Of a DNA stretch of 64,000 bases, positions 1-11,093 are shown piece by piece. Both the position numbers and the translations under genes were made by a program. The number at the start of each line of letters is the position of its first letter. Positions within the stretch are counted from its first letter, which is position 1. The notes beneath the pieces were generated by a model. The model searched no databases and was not told the DNA's origin. It worked only from the letters and a program-made list of their open reading frames with translations. The stretch is from Drosophila persimilis (taxonomy: Eukaryota > Arthropoda > Insecta > Diptera > Drosophilidae). The stretch covers positions 1 through 64,000 of the forward strand of contig NW_020825549.1 of assembly GCF_003286085.1 (NCBI RefSeq). The letters are read 5' to 3'.

Positions 1-86
1 TGACCAGACTAACTCATAATAATAATACCTAACATATCGATAACCCCCTCAAAAATAACATTAATTATCAAAATCATAAAAATAAA
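1..86. other. AT-rich flank, no gene seen
   Basis: Short A+T-rich sequence preceding the first HINE. No open frame, repeat unit or motif was recognised. Confidence 0.5.
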
Positions 87-1200
87 AGAGGGGGAACGTT
101 GTGAGTTGCTGCGGACACCGCAACTCTACGGTTATACCCGATACTAAGTCAGTATGGCTCTCCTCCGGCAGATGGCGCTAATATTTAACGACACGACAAA
201 GAGTGCGTGCGAGAGAGACAGAAAATCAGTCTGAGCGTGACGTCGGGCGCTGCGTAGCCACTGCAAATTGATTTGTTCCTTTTGGCTATAAAAATGATCT
301 GATCTGATCCAGATTCAGCAATCTAATAGATATGGTCATTATCTATGATTCTGCGTTTTTAGTTTTCTCAAATCTGCAATATTGTGGATGCAACAGATTT
401 TCGTCCTTTGTGGGGGCGGATGGGGGTGGGGCGAAATTCTGAGATATACGTTTTATAGTGACATCTTAAAGGAGTGTGTGTACCAAATTTGGTTACTCTA
501 GCCTTAATAGTCTCTGAGATTTGTGGTTGCCTCAGATTTTCGTCCTTTGCGGGGGCGGAAGGGGGTGTGGCGAAATTTGGACAGGAAACGGTCAAGGTCC
601 GATATCACAGGAGTGTGGATACCAAATTTGGTTGCTCTGGCTCTTATAGGTTCTGAGATCCTTGAACTCATATTTTGCAATTGGCAAAACCGACCATGAA
701 ACCTGTGTGTTAGAGTGAGACAGAGCGAGAAAGAGTGATATTGTTTTCGTGATTCTGGCTGTAATAATTATACGATCTGGTTCAGATTTTGCACTCTAGA
801 AGATATAGTCATCTTCTACGATTCTGCGTTTTTAGTTTTCTCGTATCGTCGAAATTGTGGATGCCACAGATTTTCGCCCTTTGTGGGGGCGGAAGTGGGC
901 GGGGCAAAGTTTTGAAATATTTTTGGAGCAGTGACATATCACAGAAGTCTGGATCCAAAACATCGTTGCTCTAGCTCTTATAGTCTTTGAGCATTAGGCG
1001 CTGAAGGGGACGGACAGACGGACAGACGGACAGACGGACGGACGGACAGACAGACAGGGCTCAATCGACTCGGCTATTGATGCTGATCAAGAATATATAT
1101 ACTTTATGGGGTCGGAAACGATTCCTTCTGGACGTTACACACATCCACTTTCACCACAAATCTAATATACCCCAATACTCATTTTGAGTATCGGGTATAA
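87..1200 (+). mobile_element. HINE (DINE-1/ISY-like rolling-circle element), full length, alpha subfamily
   Basis: Reference copy for the family. It opens with GAGGGGGAACGTTG and a 24-base region that folds into a hairpin (GAGTTGC...GCAACTC, about 101-124). A TTATACCCGATACT motif follows, and its inverse AGTATCGGGTATAA forms the 3' end, preceded by an ATACTC/GAGTAT hairpin. The body holds several degenerate blocks built on 'accaaatttggtt...ctcttatag...cggaagggggtg...gcgaaatt'. A (GACAGACG)n-type microsatellite lies at about 1010-1058, followed by the conserved 'ctcggctattgatgctgatc' block. This anatomy (subterminal inverted repeats, core microsatellite, 3' stem-loop) is that of DINE-1/Helentron-associated elements. 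No coding capacity is expected; the ~75-codon open frames in these copies follow from the repeat composition. The alpha subfamily is defined by the middle block around 676-760 (aattggcaaaaccgaccatg). Confidence 0.85.
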
Positions 1201-1425
1201 AAATATAAAAAAAGTTTTCATCATTAAATCAAAAAGGTACCATTCAATTGTTATTCTAATGTGGTTGGTGTGCATTCTGGGAAGTGTTATGTGATCTAGC
1301 ATTTGCGTCTAAGGATACGGGGAAAACCCAGAAAAACCCGATCAGATCACTTTCAAATTAGATTAACATAAAATTAAATTACTTTAACAATTCATTGGTT
1401 CTTTTGGTTCAAATCAAAAAAAAAA
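1201..1425. other. AT-rich spacer, no gene seen
   Basis: About 225 bp of single-copy-looking A+T-rich DNA between two HINEs, ending in an A-run at the HINE junction. No open frame or recognisable motif. Confidence 0.5.
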
Positions 1426-2536
1426 CGAGGGGGAACGTTGTGAGTTGCTGCGGACACCGCAACTCTACAGTTATACCCGATACTAAGTCAGTATGGCTCT
1501 CCTCCGGCAGACGCCGCTAATATTAAACGACACGACAAAGAGTGCGTGCGAGAGAGACAGAAAATCAGTCTGAGCGTGCCGTCGGGCGCTGCGTAGCCAC
1601 TGCAAATTGATTTGTTCCTTTTGGCTAAAAAAATGGTCTGATCTGATCCAGATTCAGCAATCTAATAGATATGGTCATTATCTATGATTCTGCGTTTTTA
1701 GTTTTCTCAAATCTGCAATATTCTGGATGCAACAGATTTTCGTCCTTTGTGTGGGCGGAAGGGGGTGGGGCGAAATTTTGAGATATACGTTTTATACTGA
1801 GATCTAACAGGAGTGCGGATACCAAATTTGGTTACTCTAGCCTTAATAGTCTCTGAGATTTATGAATATCCCCAGATCTGCATCCTTTGCGGGGGCGGAA
1901 GGGGGTGTGGCGAAGTTTTGAAACAAACTCGTCTCGGTCCGATATATTAGGAGTGTGGATACCAAATTTGGTTGCTCTAGCTTTTATAGTCTCTGAGATC
2001 TAGGCGCTAATGTTTTACTCTAAGCAAAGCCGCCTATGCTACTTGTGTGTTAGAGAGATACAGGGCGAGAAAAAATGAAATTGTTTTCTTGATGCTGGCT
2101 ATAATAATAATACGATCCAATTCAGATTCCGCAGTCTAAAAGATATCGTCATTCTCTACGATTCTGCGTTTTTGGTTTTCTCGTATCTTTAAAATTGTGG
2201 ATGCAACAGATTTTCGCCCTTTGTGGGGGCGGAAGTGGGCGGGGCAAAGTTTTGAAATATTTTTGTAGCAGTGACATATCACAGAAGTCTGGATCCAAAA
2301 CATCGTTGCTCTAGCTCTTATAGTCTTTGAGCATTAGGCGCTGAAGGGGACAGACGGACAGACGGACGGACGGACAGACGGACAGACAGACATGGCTCAA
2401 TCGACTCGGCTATTGATGCTGATCAAGAATATATATACTTTATGGGGTCGGAAACGATTCCTTCTGGACGTTACACACATCCACTTTTACTACAAATCTA
2501 ATATACCCCAATACTCATTTTGAGTATCGGGTATAA
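1426..2536 (+). mobile_element. HINE, full length, beta subfamily
   Basis: Starts CGAGGGGGAACG and ends AGTATCGGGTATAA. Its middle block (about 2003-2060, 'tctaagcaaagccgcctatg', then 'agagagatacagggcgag') differs from alpha and defines the beta subfamily. The microsatellite is at about 2350-2390. Confidence 0.85.
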
Positions 2537-3229
2537 AAAACATAACTTGGTACTGTCTTCCGTTTACTAATTGTCATAGCTAGTCTACCAATAGGTTATG
2601 GGCCCAGGACATGCCCCGGACTAGTACGGACAGGAAGCTGGAGGACTCGCAGCAATCCAATGAACCGTTAAGCAAACGCATTGCGGGTGCGGGTGGGGAG
2701 GTTTCACTTTCACCACCCCTCGCTTTCGCCCTCGCAATAACCGCCTATTCATTTGAGTGCCGTTGTCGAATTGGCAACATTTTGATGGGCCGATTGCACA
2801 CACACACGACGCGGGCAACGAATATGTTTGCATATGTATACTGCAATTTCTTGTGTCACTGTCACTTGTTTTTTGTTGCCTATAATTCACTTTACAGTCC
2901 ACCCGGGGGCGCCATGAAAAATTAGAAGAGTTTTTCTAATCAATTACCGAAAACTTTGGGTGGCTGTAATTTAAATTATTTATTTGGCGGTGCGAAAAAC
3001 TTGATACGCTCGATCTATTTCAAGGTTGGCGAACAACTATATTTTCTTCACAATTCATATCTCTTACTCTAGCTATCCTACGGTGGCAAAGCGGGGCGAA
3101 TTCGCCAAGAGCGAGAGAGCGAGCTTTTATTGCGCTCCCGCTTTGCCCTAGCCTAACTTACACTAGACTTCATAATTCAGATCAATAACTAATAATTGGG
3201 GCCATGGATGGAAGGTCACGCAACAAACT
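2537..3229. other. Unrecognised ~0.7 kb segment, first copy of three
   Basis: Repeated at 4093-4654 and 5543-6238. Both strands have an open frame of about 93-104 codons here, with compositions that do not look like a protein, so I do not call a gene. It contains an inverted repeat with 11-base arms (ggcaaagcggg at 3085-3095 and its complement at 3137-3147). Between the arms lie a 12-base palindrome (GGCGAATTCGCC) and a GA-rich run (gagcgagagagcgagc). The segment could be an intergenic or UTR fragment of a host gene or of another element. Confidence 0.55.
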
Positions 3230-4092
3230 GGATAGATATGGTCATTCTCTATGATTCTGCGTTTTGAGGTTTCTCGAATCTGCAATATTGTGGATGCAAC
3301 AGATTCTCGTCCTTTGTGGGGGGGAAGGAGGTGGGTCGAAATTTTTATAGTTTTATAGTGAGGTCTAACAGAAGTGCGGATACCAAATTTGGTTACTCTA
3401 GCCTTAATAGTCTCTGAGATTTGTGGATACCCCAGATTTTCGTCCTTTGCGGGGGCGGAAGGGGGTGTGGCGAAATTTTGAAACAAACTCGTCTCGGTCC
3501 GATATATTAGGAGTGTGGATACCAAATTTGGTTGCTCTAGCTTTTATAGTCTCTGGTATCTAGGCGCTAATGTTTTACTCTAAGCAAAGCCGCCTATGCT
3601 ACTTGTGTGTTAGAGAGAGACAGGGCGAGAAAAAATGAAATTGTTTTCTTGATGCTGGCTATAATAATAATACGATCCAATTCAGATTCCGCAGTCTAAA
3701 AGATATCGTCATTCTCTACGATTCTGCGTTTTTGGTTTTCTCGTATCTTTAAAATTGTGGATGCAACAGATTTTCGCCCTTTGTGGGGGCGGAAGTGGGC
3801 GGGGCAAAGTTTTGAAATATTTTTGTAGCAGTGACATATCACAGAAGTCTGGATCCAAAACATCGTTGCTCTAGCTCTTATAGTCTTTGAGCATTAGGCG
3901 CTGAAGGGGACAGACGGACAGACGGACGGACAGACGGACAGACAGACATGGCTCAATCGACTCGGCTATTGATGCTGATCAAGAATATATATACTTTATG
4001 GGGTCGGAAACGATTCCTTCTGGACGTTACACACATCCACTTTTACTACAAATCTAATATACCCCAATACTCATTTTGAGTATCGGGTATAA
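3230..4092 (+). mobile_element. HINE, 5'-truncated, beta (unit 1)
   Basis: Begins abruptly at 'atagatatggtcattctc', internal to the family consensus, and has a complete 3' end. It contains the GA-rich stretch 'gagagagacagggcgag' near 3613. Confidence 0.85.
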
Positions 4093-4654
4093 AAAACATA
4101 ACTTGGTACTGTCTTCCGTTTACTAATTGTCATAGCTAGTCTACCAATAGGTTATGGGCCCAGGACATGCCCCGGACTAGTACGGACAGGAAGCTGGAGG
4201 ACTCGCAGCAATCCAATGAACCGTTAAGCAAACGCATTGCGGGTGCGGGTGGGGAGGTTTCACTTTCACCACCCCTCGCTTTCGCCCTCGCAATAACCGC
4301 CTATTCATTTGAGTGCCGTTGTCGAATTGGCAACATTTTGATGTGCCGATTGCACACACACACGACGCGGGCAACGAATATGTTTGCATATGTATAAATT
4401 ATTTATTTGGCGGGGCGAAAAACTTGATACGCTCGATCTATTTCAAGGTTGGCGAACAACTATATTTTCTTCACAATTCATATCTCTTACTCTAGCTATC
4501 CTACGGTGGCAAAGCGGGGCGAATTCGCCAAGAGCGAGAGAGCGAGCTTTTATTGCGCTCCCGCTTTGCCCTAGCCTAACTTACACTAGACTTCATAATT
4601 CAGATCAATAACTAATAATTGGGGCCATGGATGGAAGGTCACGCAACAAACTGG

Positions 4655-5542
4655 ATAGATATGGTCATTCTCTATGATTCTGCGTTTTGAGGTTTCTCGA
4701 ATCTGCAATATTGTGGATGCAACAGATTCTCGTCCTTTGTGGGGGGGAAGGAGGTGGGTCGAAATTTTTATAGTTTTATAGTGAGGTCTAACAGAAGTGC
4801 GGATACCAAATTTGGTTACTCTAGCCTTAATAGTCTCTGAGATTTGTGGATACCCCAGATTTTCGTCCTTTGCGGGGGCGGAAGGGGGTGTGGCGAAATT
4901 TTGAAACAAACTCGTCTCGGTCCGATATATTAGGAGTGTGGATACCAAATTTGGTTGCTCTAGCTTTTATAGTCTCTGGTATCTAGGCGCTAATGTTTTA
5001 CTCTAAGCAAAGCCGCCTATGCTACTTGTGTGTTAGAGAGAGACAGGGCGAGAAAAAATGAAATTGTTTTCTTGATGCTGGCTATAATAATAATACGATC
5101 CAATTCAGATTCCGCAGTCTAAAAGATATCGTCATTCTCTACGATTCTGCGTTTTTGGTTTTCTCGTATCTTTAAAATTGTGGATGCAACAGATTTTCGC
5201 CCTTTGTGGGGGCGGAAGTGGGCGGGGCAAAGTTTTGAAATATTTTTGTAGCAGTGACATATCACAGAAGTCTGGATCCAAAACATCGTTGCTCTAGCTC
5301 TTATAGTCTTTGAGCATTAGGCGCTGAAGGGGACAGACGGACAGACGGACAGACGGACAGACGGACGGACGGACAGACGGACAGACGGACAGACAGACAT
5401 GGCTCAATCGACTCGGCTATTGATGCTGATCAAGAATATATATACTTTATGGGGTCGGAAACGATTCCTTCTGGACGTTACACACATCCACTTTTACTAC
5501 AAATCTAATATACCCCAATACTCATTTTGAGTATCGGGTATA
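4655..5542 (+). mobile_element. HINE, 5'-truncated, beta (unit 2)
   Basis: Same 5' truncation point as unit 1. The (GACAGACG)n core at about 5333-5396 is roughly 20 bp longer, showing microsatellite length change after the tandem duplication. Confidence 0.85.
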
Positions 5543-6238
5543 AAAAACATAACTTGGTACTGTCTTCCGTTTACTAATTGTCATAGCTAGTCTACCAATA
5601 GGTTATGGGCCCAGGACATGCCCCGGACTAGTACGGACAGGAAGCTGGAGGACTCGCAGCAATCCAATGAACCGTTAAGCAAACGCATTGCGGGTGCGGG
5701 TGGGGAGGTTTCACTTTCACCACCCCTCGCTTTCGCCCTCGCAATAACCGCCTATTCATTTGAGTGCCGTTGTCGAATTGGCAACATTTTGATGTGCCGA
5801 TTGCACACACACACGACGCGGGCAACGAATATGTTTGCATATGTATACTGCAATTTCTTGTGTCACTGTCACTTGTTTTTTGTTGCCTATAATTCACTTT
5901 ACAGTCCACCCGGGGGCGCCATGAAAAATTAGAAGAGTTTTTCTAATCAATTACCGAAAACTTTGGGTGGCTGTAATTTAAATTATTTATTTGGCGGGGC
6001 GAAAAACTTGATACGCTCGATCTATTTCAAGGTTGGCGAACAACTATATTTTCTTCACAATTCATATCTCTTACTCTAGCTATCCTACGGTGGCAAAGCG
6101 GGGCGAACTCGCCAAGAGCGAGAGAGCGAGCTTTTATTGCGCTCCCGCTTTGCCCTAGCCTAACTTACACTAGACTTCATAATTCAGATCAATAACTAAT
6201 AATTGGGGCCATGGATGGAAGGTCACGCAACAAACTGG

Positions 6239-7011
6239 ATAGATATGGTCATTCTCTATGATTCTGCGTTTTGAGGTTTCTCGAATCTGCAATATTGTGG
6301 ATGCAACAGATTCTCGTCCTTTGTGGGGGGGAAGGAGGTGGGTCGAAATTTTTATAGTTTTATAGTGAGGTCTAACAGAAGTGCGGATACCACATTTGGT
6401 TACTCTAGCCTTAATAGTCTCTGAGATTTGTGGATACCCCAGATTTTCGTCCTTTGCGGGGGCGGAAGGGGGTGTGGCGAAATTTTGAAACAAACTCGTC
6501 TCGGTCCGATATATTAGGAGTGTGGATACCAAATTTGGTTGCTCTAGCTTTTATAGTCTCTGAGATCTAGGCGCTAATGTTTTACTCTAAGCAAAGCCGC
6601 CTATGCTACTTGTGTGTTAGAGAGAGACAGGGCGAGAAAAAATGAAATTGTTTTCTTGATGCTGGCTATAATAATAATACGATCCAATTCAGATTCCGCA
6701 GTCTAAAAGATATCGTCATTCTCTACGATTCTGCGTTTTTGGTTTTCTCGTATCTTTAAAATTGTGGATGCCACAGATTTTCGCCCTTTGTGGGAGCGGA
6801 AGTGGGCGGGGCAAAGTTTTGAAATATTTTTGTAGCAGTGACATATCACAGAAGTCTGGATCCAAAACATCGTAGCTCTAGCTCTTATAGTCTTTGAGCA
6901 TTAGGCGCTGAAGGGGACGGACAGACGGACAGACGGACGGACGGACAGACAGACATGGCTCAATCGACTCGGCTATTGATGCTGATCAAGAATATATATA
7001 CTTTATGGGGT
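6239..7011 (+). mobile_element. HINE, truncated at both ends, beta (unit 3)
   Basis: Same 5' truncation as units 1 and 2. The 3' end is cut at 'ctttatggggt', where it is fused to the 5' hairpin region of another HINE, so ~95 bp including the 3' stem-loop are lost. Confidence 0.8.
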
Positions 7012-7122
7012 TGGAGTTGCTGCGGATACCGCAACTCTACATTTACACCCGATACTTAGTCAGTATGGCTCTCCTCCGGCAGACGCCGCTAATATTGAAC
7101 GACACGACAAAGGGTGCGTGCG
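7012..7122 (+). mobile_element. HINE 5' fragment
   Basis: Carries the GAGTTGC...GCAACTC hairpin and 'cagtatggctctcctccggc', but lacks the first ~15 bp of the element. It breaks at 'gtgcgtgcg', where LTR sequence begins. It appears to be the left part of the HINE that resumes at 7447, with the HINE bases between 'gtgcgtgcg' and 'gtagccactg' missing. Confidence 0.75.
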
Positions 7123-7446
7123 TCGTCGCCGTCTTTTTATAGGCCCGTATTGCTGGGTCTGCGGGTTTGACAAATGCACTTCCGCGTCGGGGTGCACTTT
7201 GCCGTTCTTGGTGATCGTCGCAGATTTTCGCGGCGTCGACTTTCCTCCGTCGATGAACCCTGAAGACCGCACTCGGCCGATGGCTTGGCCTGGAGTGGGT
7301 AAGTTCGAGTGACCTGATGTCTTTGGAGTTGGCGCGTGTTGGTTGTTGGTTGCTTGCGAAGGGTGGCTTTGGTTGCGGGGTGTGGTGTGATGCTCTCATT
7401 ATAAGTCGGGGGACGGATTGTATCGAAACCTTTTAGGTTCGTTACA
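7123..7446 (-). mobile_element. LTR fragment (U3) of an Osvaldo/Gypsy-type element, reversed
   Basis: Read on the - strand from 7446 it begins TGTAACGAACC, then shows 'gggttcatcgacgg', 'gtgcaccccgacgcggaagt' and a TATA-like 'cctataaaaaga' near 7136-7146. These occur in the same order as in the LTRs at 54664-55563 and 61678-62579 ('tgtaacgaaccc', 'gggttcatcggc', 'gtgcaccccgacacggaagt', 'gtataaatag'). Many substitutions separate it from those LTRs, so it is an older copy or a related family. It corresponds to U3 from the LTR start to about the TATA box and lies inside HINE sequence. No R/U5, primer site or coding sequence is attached. Confidence 0.75.
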
Positions 7447-8108
7447 GTAGCCACTGCAAATTGATTTGTTCCTTTTGGATATAAAAATTATCTGATTTGA
7501 TCCAGATTCAGCAATCTGATAGATATGGTATTATCTATGATTCTGCGTTTTTAGTTTTCTCGAATGTGCAATATTGTGGATGCAACAGATTTTCGTCCTT
7601 TGTGGGTCGGAAGGAGGTGGGGCGAAATTCTGAGATATACGTTTTATAGTGAGATCTAACAGGAGTGCGGATACCAAATTTGGTTACTCTAGCCTTAATA
7701 GTCTCTGAGATTTGTGTATGTCCCAGATTTTCGTCCTTTGCGGGGGCGGAAGGGGGTGTGGCGAAATTTGGACACGAAACGGTCAAGGTCCGATATCACA
7801 GGAGTGTGGATACCAAATTTGGTTACTCTGGCTCTTATAGGTTCTGAGATCCTTGAACTCATATTTTGCAATTGGCATTGGCCCCCTTTGCGGGGCGGAA
7901 GGGGGTGTGGCGAAATTTGGACACGAAACGGTCAAGGTCAGACGGACAGACGGACAGACAGACATGGCTCGATCGACTCGGCTATTGATGCTGATCAAGA
8001 GTATATATACTTTATGGGGTCGGAAACGATTCCTTCTGGACGTTACACACATCCACTTTTACCACAAATCTAATATACCCCAATACTCATTTTGAGTATC
8101 GGGTATAA
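7447..8108 (+). mobile_element. HINE, 3' part with internal deletion
   Basis: Resumes at 'gtagccactgcaaattg' and ends with the normal AGTATCGGGTATAA. A large internal deletion joins the middle of the element directly to the microsatellite near 7938, so the block conserved before the core is missing. Confidence 0.8.
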
Positions 8109-8694
8109 TTACCAATACGTACCTAAAACGTACTCACCTGACACGCCATCGACAGAGCTACCCCACCAGCAGTTGCCACGACAAATAGATCATACAGTTG
8201 CTGCTAATTTGACGAAATTTTTAGAGTATATTGACGACGCTCCTGACAATACATCGCACAGATCCAAAGAAGCCACTGAAATAAAACTATATTACGTCAA
8301 TTCGCATACCAACAAAATATGGACAAAACTCACAATAATCACACGAACCTGCCACGCTTCCGACAGATCTGCCACTCCAGCAGCTGCCCCGTCATCAACA
8401 CCAGACATTTGATGCCAGTTGGATTTTTAGGATTTATTGACGACGCTCCTGACAATCCACTGCACAAGTCCACAGCAGCCACTGTAAACAAACCAAAAAT
8501 GTAAACAAACAAAATGGTCAAAACTTACACAATACATACGTACCTGCCACGCCTCCGACAGAGCTGCCTCTCCAGCAGTTGCCACACCAAATTCACCATC
8601 CACTTTCTGCCAATTGGACGAAGTTTGAGGACTCGTGGATGACGCCTCTGCCATTCAACACAAAATTCCGAGCAGCCACTGTAAATAAACAAAA
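8109..8694 (+). mobile_element. Non-LTR element 3'-region fragment (D1), inverted relative to copy A
   Basis: Reverse-complement match to about 13240-13800 of copy A, so the sense strand of the retroelement is + here. It contains three of the ~204 bp tandem units. Relative to D2 (18260-18858) it lacks a few bases near 8500 (after 'ccaaaaatg'). The spliced-looking cassettes described at 12421-13917 run on the - strand in this fragment. Confidence 0.75.
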
Positions 8695-8878
8695 CGAGGG
8701 GGAACGTTGTGAGTTGCTGCGGACACCGCAACTCTACAGTTATACCCGATACTAAGTCAGTATGGCTCTCCTCCGGCAGACGGCGCTAATATTAAACGAC
8801 ACGACAAAGAGTGCGTGCGAGAGAGACAGAAAATCAGTCTGAGCGTGACGTCGGGCGCTGCGTAGCCACTGAAAATTG
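8695..8878 (+). mobile_element. HINE 5' fragment (184 bp)
   Basis: CGAGGGGGAACG start through 'gcgtagccactgaaaattg', then interrupted by an oppositely oriented HINE. It includes the 'gcgagagagacagaaaatca' motif. Confidence 0.8.
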
Positions 8879-9984
8879 TTATACCCGATACGCAAAATGA
8901 GTATTGGGGTATATTAGATTTGTGGTAAAAGTGGATGTGTGTAACGTCCAGAAGGAATCGTTTCCGACCCTATAAAGTATATATATTCTTGATCAGCATC
9001 AATAGCCGAGTCGATTGAGCCCTGTCTGTCTGTCCGTCCGTCCGTCTGTCCGTCTGTCCGTCCCCTTCAGCGCCTAATTCTCAAAGACTATAAGAGCTAG
9101 AGCAACGATGTTTTGGATCCAGACTTCTGTGATATGTCACTGCTCCAAAAATATTTCAAAACTTTGCCCCGCCCACTTCCGCCCCCACAAAGGGCGAAAA
9201 TCTGTGGCATCCACAATTTCGACGATACGAGAAAACTAAAAACGCAGAATCGTAGAAGATGACTATATCTTCTAGAGTGCAAAATCTGAACCAGATCGTA
9301 TAATTATTATAGCCAGAATCACGAAAACAATTTCACTCTTTCTCGCTCTGTCTCACTCTAACACACAGGTTTCATGGTCGGTTTTGCCAATTGCAAAATA
9401 TGAGTTCAAGGATCTCAGAACCCATAAGAGCTAGAGCAACCAAATTTGGTATCCACACTCCTGTGATATCGGACCTTGACCGTTTCGTGTCCAAATTTCG
9501 CCAAACCCCCTTCCGCCCCCGCAAAGGACGAAAATCTGGGGCAACCACAAATCTCAGAGACTATTAAGGCTAGAGTAACCAAATTTGGTATCCGCACTTC
9601 TGTTAGATCTCACTATAAAACGTATATCTCAGAATTTCGCCCCACCCCCATCCGCCCCCACAAAGGACGAAAATCTGTTGCATCCACAATATTGCAGATT
9701 TGAAAAAACTAAAAACGCAGAATCATAGATAATGACCATATCTATCAGATTGCTGAATCTGTATCAGATCAGATCATTTTTATAGCCAAAAGGAACAAAT
9801 CAATTTGCAGTGGCTACGCAGCGCCCGACGTCACGCTCAAACTGATTTTCTGTCTCTCTCGCACACACTGTTTGTCGTGTCGCTTAATATTAGCGGCGTC
9901 TGCCGGAGGAGAGCCATACTGACTTAGTATCGGGTATAACCGTAGAGTTGCGGTGTCCGCAGCAACTCACAACGTTCCCCCTCG
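8879..9984 (-). mobile_element. HINE, full length, alpha (first of a head-to-tail trio)
   Basis: Reverse orientation: TTATACCCG at the left, CCCCCTCG at the right. It abuts the next copy with no intervening base. Confidence 0.85.
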
Positions 9985-11090
9985 TTATACCCGATACTCA
10001 AAATGAGTATTGGGGTATATTAGATTTGTGGTGAAAGTGGATGTGTGTAACGTCCAGAAGGAATCGTTTCCGACCCTATAAAGTATATATATTCTTGATC
10101 AGCATCAATAGCCGAGTCGATTGAGCCCTGTCTGTCTGTCCGTCCGTCCGTCTGTCCGTCTGTCCGTCCCCTTCAGCGCCTAATGCTCAAAGACTATAAG
10201 AGCTAGAACAACGATGTTTTGGATCCAGACTTCTGTGATATGTCACTGCTCCAAAAATATTTCAAAACTTTGCCCCGCCCACTTCCGCCCCCACAAAGGG
10301 CGAAAATCTGTGGCATCCACAATTTTGACGATACGAGAAAACTAAAAACGCAGAATCGTAGAAGATGACTATATCTTCTAGAGTGCAAAATCTGAACCAG
10401 ATCGTATAATTATTATAGCCAGAATCACGAAAACAATTTCACTCTTTCTCGCTCTGTCTCACTCTAACACACAGGTTTCATGGTCGGTTTTGCCAATTGC
10501 AAAATATGAGTTCAAGGATCTCAGAACCTATAAAAGCCAGAGCAACCAAATTTGGTATCCACACTCCTGTGATATCGAACCTTGACCGTTTCATGTCCAA
10601 ATTTCGCCACACCCCCTTCCGCCCCCGCAAAGGACGAAAATCTGAGGCAACCACAAATCTCAGAGACTATTAAGGCTAGAGTAACCAAATTTGGTACACA
10701 CACTCCTTTAAGATGTCACTATAAAACGTATATCTCAGAATTTCGCCCCACCCCCTTCCGCCCCCACAAAGGACGAAAATCTGTTGCATCCACAATATTG
10801 CAGATTTGAGAAAACTAAAAACGCAGAATCATAGATAATGACCATATCTATTAGATTGCTGAATCTGGATCAGATCAGATCATTTTTATAGCCAAAAGGA
10901 ACAAATCAATTTGCAGTGGCTACGCAGCGCCCGACGTCACGCTCAGACTGATTTTCTGTCTCTCTCGCACGCACTCTTTGTCGTGTCGTTAAATATTAGC
11001 GGCGTCTGCCGGAGGAGAGCCATACTGACTTAGTATCGGGTATAACTGTAGAGTTGCGGTGTCCGCAGCAACTCACAACGTTCCCCCTCG
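9985..11090 (-). mobile_element. HINE, full length, alpha (second of trio)
   Basis: Directly follows the previous copy (CCCCCTCG|TTATACCC) and is separated from the next by three T bases. Confidence 0.85.
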
Positions 11091-11093
11091 TTT

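Larger units (their letters stand above)
2537..7011 (+). repeat. Three tandem units of (unrecognised segment + truncated HINE)
   Basis: Unit 1 is 2537-4092, unit 2 is 4093-5542 and unit 3 is 5543-7011. Each is a ~0.7 kb non-HINE segment followed by a beta HINE whose first ~250 bp are missing, always joined at the same point (ctgg|atagatatgg). Unit 2 lacks ~105 bp inside the segment (after 'gcatatgtata' near 4397). The near-identity of the units and the shared unusual junction show a recent tandem triplication of one chimeric unit rather than three insertions. Confidence 0.85.

Noticed and set aside
368-595. Recurring ~60-75 codon open frames in every HINE on both strands.
   Set aside because: They follow the internal repeat blocks of a non-coding element and carry no protein signature.
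87-1200. Canonical Helitron.
   Set aside because: The termini found from nested insertions are CGAGG...GTATAA, not TC...CTRR; Helentron-associated (DINE-1) type fits better.
7043-7454. A ~105-118 codon - strand gene at 7.0-7.5 kb.
   Set aside because: The sequence matches LTR U3, so the open frames are incidental.
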